From an uncultured Lachnospiraceae bacterium (GTDB lineage: Bacteria; Bacillota; Clostridia; Lachnospirales; Lachnospiraceae): a DNA stretch of 31,237 nt. The translations under genes and the position numbers were made by a program. Numbering within the stretch: position 1 is the stretch's first letter; the number at the start of each line of letters is the position of its first letter. Of this stretch, positions 14,573 through 22,399 are shown piece by piece. The stretch lies in the NCBI GenBank assembly GCA_910586005.1, contig CAJUHG010000032.1:1-31237 (forward strand), in the 5' to 3' direction. Under the pieces are notes generated by a model, which was not told where the DNA came from, ran no database searches, and was given only the letters and a program-made list of their open reading frames with translations.

Positions 14573-15198
14573 AAAAGAGAACAAAAGAGATTTTGGCCAG
14601 ATTAGATGAAGCTTATGGAAAAGAATATCGCTGTTATTTAAACCATGCTAATGCATGGCAGCTTTTGATTGCAGTGATTATGAGTGCACAATGCACAGAT
14701 GCAAGAGTGAATATTGTAACTAAGGATTTATTTCAAAAATATGATACTCTAGAAAAATTTGCAGAAGCAAAGATTGAAGAATTAGAACAAGATATCCATT
14801 CCATTGGTTTTTATCATAACAAAGCGAAAAATATTATTTCTTGTGCAAGAAAATTGTTAGAAGAATTTAATGGTGAGGTACCTAGAAAATTAGAAGAATT
14901 AATTTTACTTCCAGGAGTAGGAAGAAAAACAGCAAATGTAATAAGAGGAAATATTTATAATGAACCAAGTGTAGTGGTAGATACCCATGTAAAGCGAATA
15001 TCAAAACGTCTTGGCTTAACAAAAGAAGAAGATCCAAAAAAAATTGAATTTGATTTGATGAAAGTTTTACCCAAAGATCATTGGATTTTGTATAATATTC
15101 AAATTATTACATTAGGAAGAAGTATTTGTACTGCTAGAAATCCTAAGTGTAGGGAATGTTTTTTAAGTGATTTATGTAAGGCGGATTGTAAAAAGTAA
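14569..15198 (+). CDS. nth: endonuclease III
   Basis: A DNA N-glycosylase/AP lyase that removes oxidised pyrimidines in base-excision repair. It is 209 residues, the usual length. The helix-hairpin-helix LPGVGRKTANV carries the catalytic K120. The catalytic D138 sits in VVVDTHVKR. The 4Fe-4S loop is complete: C187-x6-C194-x2-C197-x5-C203. Its ATG lies in the ATGA overlap with the radical SAM gene, so it is the second gene of that operon. Confidence 0.95.
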   Translation: MKKRTKEILARLDEAYGKEYRCYLNHANAWQLLIAVIMSAQCTDARVNIVTKDLFQKYDTLEKFAEAKIEELEQDIHSIGFYHNKAKNIISCARKLLEEFNGEVPRKLEELILLPGVGRKTANVIRGNIYNEPSVVVDTHVKRISKRLGLTKEEDPKKIEFDLMKVLPKDHWILYNIQIITLGRSICTARNPKCRECFLSDLCKADCKK

Positions 15199-15268
15199 GA
15201 GTTCTAGAAATCATGCCTTGTTATTCTTGCAGTGATCATATATATTTGTAAATGGAGAGGGAAATGAA

Positions 15269-15982
15269 ATGCTGAGTTCTTATGTGGTAGTGGATTTGGA
15301 AATGACAGGATTGAGGGCAAAAACAGATAGAATTTTAGAGATAGGAGCTGTAAAGGTAAAAAATAACTATATAGTTGAGCGTTTTCATAAACTAGTAAAT
15401 CCAAAAATGGATATTCCCCCAAAAGTTATAGAATTGACGGGCATTACAAATGAAATGGTGCAAAAGGGTTGTGATTCAGGACAAGCAGTAGAAGGATTTT
15501 TAGAATTCTCTGCTGCTCTTCCTCTGATTGGACATAATCTGATATTTGACTATAGTTTTATCAAGCAATATGCCATAAATCATGAAATTGTAGTTGAAAA
15601 GGAAGGGGTAGATACACTAAAATTAGCCAGAAAATTTCTACCAGAATTAGAAAAAAAAACATTAGACTACTTGTGCAATTATTTCCAAATACAGCGAAAA
15701 CAGAACCACCGAGCCTTAGAAGATGCGGAAGCTACTAATAGATTATTTCAATATCTTAAAGGAAAATTTGAATTGCAAGAACCCAGTGCATTTTACCCTA
15801 AACCTTTGCAATATAAGGCAAAAAAACAAGGACCAGCATCCATTAGACAAAAAAAGTACTTGAAGGAACTTGCTGATTATCATAAAATAGAGTTGAAAAT
15901 TGATACAGGTAGCCTGACAAAGAATGAGGCATCTAGAATAACAGATAATATCTTAGGAAAATATGGAAAAATGCCAAGATAA
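15269..15982 (+). CDS. DEDDh 3'-5' exonuclease (DnaQ/PolC-epsilon-like)
   Basis: A 237-residue exonuclease of the DnaQ superfamily. The four acidic metal ligands and the histidine are present: D9 and E11 (VVDLEMTG), D94 (HNLIFDYSF), H147 (QNHRALEDA) and D152. The exonuclease domain ends near residue 165. About 70 further residues follow, with a short conserved-looking basic segment (ASIRQKKYLKELADYHKI) of unknown role, probably for substrate or partner binding. Stand-alone enzymes of this kind act on DNA or RNA 3' ends; which one is unclear. The start ATG 15269 follows GGAGAGGG. The 3' end of the gene is imperfectly duplicated just downstream (see 15934-16060). Confidence 0.88.
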   Translation: MLSSYVVVDLEMTGLRAKTDRILEIGAVKVKNNYIVERFHKLVNPKMDIPPKVIELTGITNEMVQKGCDSGQAVEGFLEFSAALPLIGHNLIFDYSFIKQYAINHEIVVEKEGVDTLKLARKFLPELEKKTLDYLCNYFQIQRKQNHRALEDAEATNRLFQYLKGKFELQEPSAFYPKPLQYKAKKQGPASIRQKKYLKELADYHKIELKIDTGSLTKNEASRITDNILGKYGKMPR

Positions 15983-16060
15983 TGGGTTTATATTAAAAAA
16001 ATAAAATGTAGAATAACAGATAATACATTGAGAAAATTTTGAAATAATGGATTTGCATAT
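15934..16060 (+). repeat. imperfect duplication of the exonuclease gene 3' end
   Basis: TAGAATAACAGATAATA occurs at 15934-15950, inside the gene, and again at 16009-16025, after the stop. Similarity continues for about 35-45 nt beyond (GGAAAATATGG / GAGAAAATTTTG, then AATAATGGRTTT) with decay. The offset is 75 nt. The second copy is non-coding. Confidence 0.65.
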
Positions 16061-16076
16061 AAGAAGAGCGATTCAA

Positions 16077-16113
16077 TCATTTACTTTAGAAAATAGGTGT
16101 CTAAAGTAAATGA
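16077..16113. terminator. 14-bp perfect inverted repeat between convergent genes
   Basis: TCATTTACTTTAGA (16077-16090) and TCTAAAGTAAATGA (16100-16113) with a 9-nt loop lie between the exonuclease (+) and the gene at 16185 (-). There is no T-run on either side, so it may be a Rho-independent-like bidirectional terminator of poor type or another inverted repeat element. Confidence 0.5.
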
Positions 16114-16184
16114 CCGAGGTGCAGATTTGGTTTTGTCAGTCAAGCTGTTCCACACCTTCCATAACCAGTAGGATAGACTTTTTC

Positions 16185-16787
16185 TTATAGGTTTTCTAAC
16201 ATATTGAGAATAGGTTCTTTCATAAGAGAGTTTAGTTGGGAGGCGCTAGATTTTAAGGGTTGAATTTTGTCAATTTCTCCTTCTTGCTGATATAAGTCAA
16301 CAAGAAGTTTGTAGGTGGCTTTGATATCACTTCCTATAGAAACAGAAAAAGCAAGCACCATAATAGCCTCTTTGGGATGAGAGAGTTCTGCTAATCTTTG
16401 TCCCCAAGAATTTAAGGTTCGTACAAGAAGGGTAAAGTTCTGATCATATTGGGTAAGAAGTGGAAGATTCGCAGCTCCATAACTTAACTTTAAGTCCGTG
16501 TTGCTGATGCCAGTTAAATTTAAAATTTTTTCTTCTTTTAATTTTAAAACCTGTTCTTCACATTGTTTTAGAAAGTCATCAGAAAATAAGGCAAAGGGCA
16601 AGGTAACACCAGTAAAATCCACATAATTTAAATTGGAGATATCTTTCTTTCTAGTAGCGTTTGCAGCATTCTCACGTTCCCAAAAAATTCGTTCTGTATC
16701 TTTGTGATTTTTTTCTGCTCTCATGCGTTTATAAGAGACAACAGCTAAGAAAATTAATGTACATCCAAGAAAAAAAGGAAATTTCAT
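16185..16787 (-). CDS. conserved-type hypothetical membrane-anchored protein
   Basis: A 200-residue protein on the minus strand, opposite to all other whole genes except the toxin. The N-terminus (MKFPFFLGCTLIFLAVVSYK) is a single membrane anchor or uncleaved signal, followed by a basic stretch. The remainder is mostly helical and soluble, with no catalytic motif I recognise. The C-terminal 110 residues (SWGQRLAELSHPKEAIMVLAFSV, then ATYKLLVDLYQQEGEIDKI) have a TPR-like helical character, which is an impression only. The ribosome site AAAGGAC lies 11 nt before the ATG. Its stop is about 70 nt from the inverted repeat at 16077-16113. Confidence 0.7.
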   Translation of the reverse strand: MKFPFFLGCTLIFLAVVSYKRMRAEKNHKDTERIFWERENAANATRKKDISNLNYVDFTGVTLPFALFSDDFLKQCEEQVLKLKEEKILNLTGISNTDLKLSYGAANLPLLTQYDQNFTLLVRTLNSWGQRLAELSHPKEAIMVLAFSVSIGSDIKATYKLLVDLYQQEGEIDKIQPLKSSASQLNSLMKEPILNMLENL

Positions 16788-16953
16788 AAAACATCAGAGT
16801 CCTTTCTTTATAGTTTAGTTGAAGTAGATAGTTATAAATTATTTTATCACTTATATATAATCTTATTGTTATAGTAGGAAGTAAAAACTTTCTAATTATA
16901 TAGCTAAAAATAAGGTTAAAATGAAAAACACAATAAATTTGGAGGTGAATCTT

Positions 16954-17061
16954 ATGATAAATTTTAATAATCCTAAAACCAAAAAAACCTTTGCAGCAGT
17001 AATTGCTTTGATTTTAGTAGTATCTATGGTAGTATCTTTATTTCTTTCTGCATTTGCATAG
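16954..17061 (+). CDS. 35-residue single-span membrane peptide
   Basis: A small open frame with a very good ribosome site (GGAGGTGA, 16941-16948, 5 nt before ATG 16954). The peptide opens MINFNNPKTKK, then has a continuous hydrophobic segment (about residues 13-34) and ends SLFLSAFA with no charge after it. The charged N-terminus and one helix suggest a small inner-membrane peptide. It recalls tiny Firmicutes membrane proteins such as the stressosome-linked Prli42, but I cannot establish homology. It lies alone between divergent and downstream genes, with no terminator seen after it. Confidence 0.6.
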   Translation: MINFNNPKTKKTFAAVIALILVVSMVVSLFLSAFA

Positions 17062-17132
17062 GTAATCTCATTCCCTGTTCATAATATACAGAAAGAGGCC
17101 AATTATGTCAATGAAATTCGTGGTTTCGTATC

Positions 17133-17160
17133 TTGAAAATTTGTATTTTTATGATAGAAT
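17133..17160 (+). promoter_or_regulatory. promoter of the VanW gene
   Basis: TTGAAA (17133-17138), 16 bp, TAGAAT (17155-17160), 50 nt before the start codon at 17210. Confidence 0.6.
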
Positions 17161-17209
17161 CTAGGTAGACACAGAATAAACAAAGCATAATAGTAGGAGA
17201 ATAGATACT

Positions 17210-18961
17210 ATGAAGAAAAATTGGAAAAAATATCTTTCGGTTGCAGGTATAGTTGCAGTATTAGCAGTGGCTGCTATCGTTGTAGTTCCAGTGAATGCAG
17301 AGACAAGTGAGTCAGATAAGATTCCTCAACGTGTATATTTTGGTGATATATCTGTTGGAGGAATGACACAGGAAGAAGCAAAGGCAACTGTTGAGGAACA
17401 TATAAAGGGATTACAGAATCAGAATCTTACCATTCAAGCTGGTAAAAATTCTGTTCAAGTACCTGTATCTCAGTTGGGAGTTTCTTGGAGCAATACTGAG
17501 ATCCTTACAGAAGCGGCTGGACTTGGAAAAAGTGGCAATTTGATTGCTCGATACAAGGCAATGAAAGATTTAGAAAATGAAGACAAAGTATATGAACTTG
17601 CATATAAAGTGGATAGCCAGAAAATTGCAAAGGTGTTAGAGGAGCATGCAGAGACTTTAAATACAGAGGCAGTAGATGGAGGATTGACAAGAGAGAATGG
17701 GGGATTTACCGTTGTTCCAGGAAGTCAAGGAGTTTCTGTTAATGTGGAAGAATCTGTTAAAGTTTTAGAAAAGTATTTTTCTCAGGAATGGGAAGGAAAT
17801 GCTGGAACTGTACAAATTGTAGCAGATGTTGTAGAGCCAAAAGGTTCAGAAGAAGAACTTGGAAAAGTAAAAGATTTATTGGGAAGTTTTAATACTTCCT
17901 ATGCAAGTTCTGGTTCAGGGCGTTCTAAAAATGTAGAAAATGGAGCTGCAAAAATTAATGGTTCTGTGGTCTATCCAGGAGAAGGTTTTTCTGTTTATGA
18001 AGCAGTAAGTCCTTTTGAGCCTGAAAATGGTTATGAGCTTGCTGGTTCTTATGAAAATGGAACTACAGTAGAGACTTATGGTGGAGGTATCTGTCAAGTA
18101 TCTACTACTTTGTATAATGCAGTAATTCGTGCAGAATTGGAAGTTACAGAACGTTTTAATCATTCTATGATTGTAGGTTATGTGGATAAATCTGCAGATG
18201 CGGCAATTGCAGGAACTTATAAGGATTTAAAATTTGTTAATAATACAAAAGCTCCAATTTATATTGAAGGTTATACATCAGGAAGATCTATTTATTTTAA
18301 CATATTTGGACAAGAGACAAGACCAGATAACCGTGAAGTTAGCTTTGTTAGCGAGACATTATCTACAACTAATCCAGGAGTTCAATATTCAGCATCTTCA
18401 AGCCATTCTATTGGTTATATGTCACAGACCCAATCTTCACACACTGGTTATACAGCTCAGTTATGGAAGGTAGTGACTGTAGATGGTGTAGAGGAAAGTA
18501 GAGAGATATTTAATAAAAGTTCCTATAAAGCATCTCCAAGAATTGTTGTGGTTGGGACAGCTTCTGGTAATCCAGATGCTGTGAATGCTATCAATGCAGC
18601 GGTAGGTAGTCAGGATGAGGGAGCTATTCATGCCGCTATTGCTCAGTGGAATGATGCAGCAATTGCAGCACGGGCCCAAGCAGAGGCGGAGGCAGCAGCA
18701 GCGGCTCAGGCAGCAGCAGATGCTGCAGCGGCTCAACAACCACAGCAGCCACCAGAACAGCCACAACAACCACCACAAGAATCAGAACCTGGAAATGATG
18801 GTAATCCAGAAGCCAATGGAGAAGATACTACTGATAAAGATAATGGCGGTAATGATGATGCTGGTAAAGATAATGGCGACCAAGAAGATGGGAATAAAGA
18901 TAACAATGATGACAATGCAGACGATAATGGGAATAATAAAGATTCAGCAGAAGATGGCTGA
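17210..18961 (+). CDS. VanW family cell-wall protein with acidic low-complexity tail
   Basis: A 583-residue exported protein. Residues about 8-30 form a signal or membrane anchor (YLSVAGIVAVLAVAAIVVVP, then VNA). Residues 40-215 fit the repeated PG_binding_4-type region that often precedes VanW. The VanW domain spans about 226-365 with the signature GGGICQVSTTLYN (291-303) and ERFNHSM. From about 485 the chain is Ala/Gln-rich, then Pro/Gln repeats, then Asp/Asn/Gly-rich to the end. Such tails are typical of disordered wall-spanning or spacer segments. VanW is named from vancomycin gene clusters but its activity is unknown; stand-alone copies are common in Clostridia. The start ATG follows GGAG. 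Terminator downstream, so monocistronic. Confidence 0.88.
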   Translation: MKKNWKKYLSVAGIVAVLAVAAIVVVPVNAETSESDKIPQRVYFGDISVGGMTQEEAKATVEEHIKGLQNQNLTIQAGKNSVQVPVSQLGVSWSNTEILTEAAGLGKSGNLIARYKAMKDLENEDKVYELAYKVDSQKIAKVLEEHAETLNTEAVDGGLTRENGGFTVVPGSQGVSVNVEESVKVLEKYFSQEWEGNAGTVQIVADVVEPKGSEEELGKVKDLLGSFNTSYASSGSGRSKNVENGAAKINGSVVYPGEGFSVYEAVSPFEPENGYELAGSYENGTTVETYGGGICQVSTTLYNAVIRAELEVTERFNHSMIVGYVDKSADAAIAGTYKDLKFVNNTKAPIYIEGYTSGRSIYFNIFGQETRPDNREVSFVSETLSTTNPGVQYSASSSHSIGYMSQTQSSHTGYTAQLWKVVTVDGVEESREIFNKSSYKASPRIVVVGTASGNPDAVNAINAAVGSQDEGAIHAAIAQWNDAAIAARAQAEAEAAAAAQAAADAAAAQQPQQPPEQPQQPPQESEPGNDGNPEANGEDTTDKDNGGNDDAGKDNGDQEDGNKDNNDDNADDNGNNKDSAEDG

Positions 18962-19009
18962 GGGGTTGCATTTGTTTATGGGGAACCAAATTTAAGATTA
19001 ACATTAGGG

Positions 19010-19041
19010 AAGGCTGTTTCAGTAGTGAGACAGCCTTGTGT
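19010..19041 (+). terminator. terminator of the VanW gene
   Basis: AAGGCTGTTTC (19010-19020) pairs with GAGACAGCCTT (19027-19037) over 11 bp with one T-G pair and a 6-nt loop. It is followed by a weak T-rich GTGTTGTTG. Confidence 0.7.
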
Positions 19042-19091
19042 TGTTGAATAGGAAAGACATACAGCCTATGAAATGGGAGATTTACAAAAGG

Positions 19092-19120
19092 TTGTTAAAT
19101 AAAAAATATATACATAAAAT
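19092..19120 (+). promoter_or_regulatory. promoter of the AIR-synthase-like operon
   Basis: TTGTTA (19092-19097), 17 bp, TAAAAT (19115-19120), about 50 nt before the start codon. A short inverted repeat CCTAG ... CTAGG (about 19128-19155) lies between it and the ribosome site AAAGGAG. Confidence 0.6.
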
Positions 19121-19171
19121 AAATAGACCTAGTAATTTATTGATAAGATGCTAGGAAAAGGAGTGTAGAAA

Positions 19172-20155
19172 ATGAAGATAGGAAAAGTTCCAGAAAATAT
19201 ATTGAAACGTTCTATATTAAAACAGATTCATACTAAGCGAGAGGAAGTTTTACTTGGTGCAAATGTTGGAGAAGATTGTGCAGCAGTAAAATTAGCGGAA
19301 GATGAAATATTTGTAATTTCTACAGATCCTATTACTGGAACTGCAACTGATATAGGAAATCTTGCCATACACATAACTATGAATGATTTAGCTTCGTCAG
19401 GAGCAGAGCCTATAGGTGTTATGTTGACAATTTTGCTTCCAGTGGAAACGAAAGAAACTGATTTAAAAAAAATTATGGAGCAGATGGAAACTGCCTGTGC
19501 TCAGGTAAAAGTTCAGATTATGGGAGGTCATACAGAAGTTACCAGAGCAGTAAATCAACCCTTGATTAATGTGTGTGGCGTTGGAAAAGTGAAAAGGGGA
19601 AAGTTGATATCAACTGCTGGAGCACAACCAAAAGATGATATCTTAGTAAGTAAATGGATTGGCCTAGAGGGAACCTCTATTATTGCAAAAGAAAAAGAGC
19701 AAGAATTGTTATTGCGTTATCCTAGTGAGCTTATCAAGGAGGCCCAGAAATTTGACAGATATTTATCTGTACTGCCAGAGGCTGCTATCGCCGTGAAGTC
19801 CGGCGTTAGTGCAATGCATGATGTGACAGAGGGAGGGATTTTTGGTGCACTTTGGGAATTAGCAGAAAGCTCTGGTGTCGGACTGGAAATAGATTTGAAA
19901 AAAATACCTGTAAAACAGGAAACAATTGAAATTTGTGAATACTTTAATATTAATCCATATGAATTGATTTCTAGTGGTTGTATGCTTATGGCATCCTCAG
20001 ATGGAAACCTGTTGGTACGTGAGTTAGAAAAAGTAGGAATCCATGCAGTTGTGATTGGTAAGGCATTAAAAGGAAAGGATCGAATCTTATTAAATGAAGA
20101 GGAGAAGAGATTTTTAGAGCCACCTAAGACAGATGAATTATATCAAGTATTATAG
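19172..20155 (+). CDS. AIR synthase-related protein (HypE/PurM-like)
   Basis: A 327-residue member of the PurM/HypE/SelD ATP-binding superfamily. It has VGEDCAAVKL (nucleotide-binding aspartate), the glycine/alanine-rich ITMNDLASSGAEPIGVMLT, the IMGGHTEVTRA motif and the C-terminal HDVTEGGIFGALWELAESSGVG. HypE matures hydrogenase cyanide ligands, but its C-terminal cysteine motif (PRIC) is absent: the end is FLEPPKTDELYQVL. It is thus neither canonical HypE nor PurM, and the substrate is unknown. First gene of a run with an Lrp-type regulator (25 nt on) and an aminotransferase, a set I associate with Clostridia genomes. That link suggests an amino-acid-related role, by inference only. Confidence 0.82.
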   Translation: MKIGKVPENILKRSILKQIHTKREEVLLGANVGEDCAAVKLAEDEIFVISTDPITGTATDIGNLAIHITMNDLASSGAEPIGVMLTILLPVETKETDLKKIMEQMETACAQVKVQIMGGHTEVTRAVNQPLINVCGVGKVKRGKLISTAGAQPKDDILVSKWIGLEGTSIIAKEKEQELLLRYPSELIKEAQKFDRYLSVLPEAAIAVKSGVSAMHDVTEGGIFGALWELAESSGVGLEIDLKKIPVKQETIEICEYFNINPYELISSGCMLMASSDGNLLVRELEKVGIHAVVIGKALKGKDRILLNEEEKRFLEPPKTDELYQVL

Positions 20156-20180
20156 GCCAGATATCAGATAGGAGAATAAA

Positions 20181-20663
20181 ATGAGAGAAAAAATTTTAGC
20201 ATTTATAGAAAAGAATAGCAGAGTAGATTTAAAAGAATTAGCAATTATGTTAGGAGTAGAAGAAATAGCTGTGGCAAATGAAATGGCAGCTATGGAAGAA
20301 GAGAGAATTATTTGTGGTTATCATACATTGATTGATTGGGAAAAGACAAGTATTGAAAAAGTAAATGCATTGATTGAGGTTCGAGTTACTCCACAGAGAG
20401 GAAGAGGATTTGACAGTGTGGCAGAGCGTGTATATAACTATCCAGAAGTAAATGCAGTATATTTAATTTCTGGTGGTTATGATTTGTTAGTCACATTGGA
20501 AGGAAAGACATTACGTGAAGTGGCACAGTTTGTTTCTGATAGATTATCAACGTTGGATTCTGTTTTAAGTACCAAGACAAACTTTATTTTAAAGAAATAC
20601 AAAGATCATGGAACAATCATTGCAAAACCCTTAGAAGATGAAAGGATGTTGGTGAGCTTATGA
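20181..20663 (+). CDS. Lrp/AsnC family transcriptional regulator
   Basis: A 160-residue regulator. The N-terminal winged helix (about 1-60) has the SRVDLKELAIMLGVEEIAVANEM helix-turn-helix pattern. The ligand-binding RAM domain (about 65-140) contains VEVRVTPQRGRG-type and VNAVYLISGGYDLLVTLEG strands. Members sense amino acids and form octamers. The ATG follows GGAG. The last 4 nt overlap the aminotransferase start (ATGA), so it probably controls that gene and the AIR-synthase-like gene in the same operon. Confidence 0.92.
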   Translation: MREKILAFIEKNSRVDLKELAIMLGVEEIAVANEMAAMEEERIICGYHTLIDWEKTSIEKVNALIEVRVTPQRGRGFDSVAERVYNYPEVNAVYLISGGYDLLVTLEGKTLREVAQFVSDRLSTLDSVLSTKTNFILKKYKDHGTIIAKPLEDERMLVSL

Positions 20664-21832
20664 GAAATCCATTATCAAATCGTATTGTAAATATTCCTTT
20701 TTCTGGTATAAGAAAATTTTTTGACATTGCAGCCGAGATGACAGATGTAATTTCTCTTGGTGTAGGAGAACCAGATTTTGATACCCCTTGGCATGTTCGT
20801 GATGAGGGAATTTATTCTTTGGAAAAAGGAAGGACTGCTTATACTTCCAATGCTGGATTAAAAGAATTGAAAATGGAAATTGCAAAATACCTAGAGCGAA
20901 AGTTTCAAGTATTTTATAATTATGATACAGAAATGATGATTACTGTTGGCGGAAGTGAAGCAATTGATATTGCAATGCGCGCTATGCTTGACCCAGGGGA
21001 TGAAGTTTTGATCCCACAGCCAAGTTATGTTTCTTATGAACCATGTGCCGTTTTGGCAAATGGAATACCTGTTATTATCAATTTAAAAGAAGAAAATGAA
21101 TTTCGTTTGACAGCACAAGAATTAGAAGAAGCTATCACTCCAAAGACAAAGCTCTTAGTATTGCCTTTTCCTAATAATCCTACAGGTGCTATTATGGAGA
21201 AAAAAGATTTAGAAGCAATTGCAGAAATAGTTAAGAAATATGATATTTTTGTATTAAGTGATGAGATTTATGCAGAACTTACATATCTAGAGGGGCAAGA
21301 GCATGTGACAATTGCCTCCCTTCCAGGAATGCGGGAACGCACAATTTTGATCAATGGATTTTCTAAAGCGTATGCTATGACAGGATGGCGTCTGGGGTAT
21401 GCCTGTGCTCCCAAAATAATTTTAGAGCAAATGTTAAAAATTCATCAATATGCCATTATGTGTGCTCCTACTACTAGTCAATATGCAGCTGTAGAAGCAG
21501 TGCGCAATGGAGATAAAGATGTGATAGAAATGAGAGAAGAATATAATCGCCGCCGCCGCTATATGATGCATCGTTATCAGGAAATGGGGTTGCAATGTTT
21601 TGAACCTTTTGGTGCTTTTTATACATTTCCAAGTATTCAAAAATTTAACATGACTTCCGATGAATTTGCCACTAAAATGCTCCAAGAAGAAAAAGTGGTA
21701 GTGGTTCCTGGAACAGCATTTGGAACATGTGGAGAGGGATTTTTGCGGATTTCCTATGCATATTCTCTAGAAAGTTTAAAGGAGGCTTTAGATAGAATGG
21801 AACGATTTATTCAGAAATTAGATTTTAAATAG
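20660..21832 (+). CDS. pyridoxal-phosphate aminotransferase, class I/II
   Basis: A 390-residue fold-type I aminotransferase of the aspartate/aromatic group. It has the N-terminal SLGVGEPDFDTP, the NNPTG loop (about 172-176), D201-E-I-Y, and the PLP-binding K236 in NGFSKAYAMTGWR, with RISYAYS near the end binding the substrate carboxylate. The start ATG overlaps the Lrp gene stop. Substrate range is unclear, probably aspartate, alanine or aromatic amino acids. The last 19 nt of the gene are echoed after the stop (see 21814-21878). Confidence 0.93.
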   Translation: MRNPLSNRIVNIPFSGIRKFFDIAAEMTDVISLGVGEPDFDTPWHVRDEGIYSLEKGRTAYTSNAGLKELKMEIAKYLERKFQVFYNYDTEMMITVGGSEAIDIAMRAMLDPGDEVLIPQPSYVSYEPCAVLANGIPVIINLKEENEFRLTAQELEEAITPKTKLLVLPFPNNPTGAIMEKKDLEAIAEIVKKYDIFVLSDEIYAELTYLEGQEHVTIASLPGMRERTILINGFSKAYAMTGWRLGYACAPKIILEQMLKIHQYAIMCAPTTSQYAAVEAVRNGDKDVIEMREEYNRRRRYMMHRYQEMGLQCFEPFGAFYTFPSIQKFNMTSDEFATKMLQEEKVVVVPGTAFGTCGEGFLRISYAYSLESLKEALDRMERFIQKLDFK

Positions 21833-21878
21833 ATGAAGCACAATAGAACCATTAATTTGGAAATTAGATTTTAAGTAG
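21814..21878 (+). repeat. echo of the aminotransferase gene 3' end
   Basis: GAAATTAGATTTTAAATAG (21814-21832, ending at the stop codon) recurs as GAAATTAGATTTTAAGTAG (21860-21878), 18 of 19 identical. Weaker similarity lies just upstream (ATAGAATGG / ATAGAACC). Confidence 0.6.
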
Positions 21879-21894
21879 AATAGAGGAATGCAAA

Positions 21895-22398
21895 ATGGCA
21901 AACTTGAACATTGTACTTTATGAACCAGAAATTCCAGCCAATACAGGAAATATTGGGCGAACCTGTGTGGCAACTGGGACAAAGCTGCATTTAATTGAGC
22001 CTTTGGGTTTTCAGCTCAATGAAAAGGCAATTAAACGTGCAGGAATGGACTATTGGAAAAATTTGGAGGTATCGCGCTATATGGATTGGAACGATTTTTT
22101 AAAAAAGAACCCAAAAGCTAGTATCTATATGGCAACTACAAAAGGTCGTAAAGTATATACAGAAGTTCATTATGAGGCAGATTGTTATATTATGTTTGGA
22201 AAGGAAAGCGCAGGAATTCCAGAAGAAATTTTAAAAGAGTATCCAGAAAATTGTGTGAGAATTCCTATGATAGGGGAAACACGTTCTCTAAATCTTTCTA
22301 ATTCTGTTGCCATTGTTTTATATGAGGCATTGAGACAGAATCAATTTGATCATATGAAGTTAGAAGGACAACTTCATCGATTAAACTGGGAGGAGTAA
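21895..22398 (+). CDS. trmL: tRNA (cytidine/uridine-34 2'-O)-methyltransferase
   Basis: A 167-residue SPOUT methyltransferase that methylates the wobble base ribose of tRNA-Leu. The knot motifs are present: NIVLYEPEIPANTGNIGRTC near the start, IMFGKESAGIPEE and IPMIGETRSLNLSNSVAIVLYE near the end. Length is normal for TrmL (about 155-170). The ATG at 21895 follows AGAGG. The ecfA1 start follows the stop by 1 nt, with its ribosome site inside the trmL end, so the two are coupled. Confidence 0.93.
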   Translation: MANLNIVLYEPEIPANTGNIGRTCVATGTKLHLIEPLGFQLNEKAIKRAGMDYWKNLEVSRYMDWNDFLKKNPKASIYMATTKGRKVYTEVHYEADCYIMFGKESAGIPEEILKEYPENCVRIPMIGETRSLNLSNSVAIVLYEALRQNQFDHMKLEGQLHRLNWEE

Positions 22399-22399
22399 T

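Noticed and set aside
18461..18995. Long frames in other phases over the VanW gene tail
   Set aside because: They arise from low-complexity Gln/Pro/Asp/Asn repeats; composition is biased and there are no ribosome sites.
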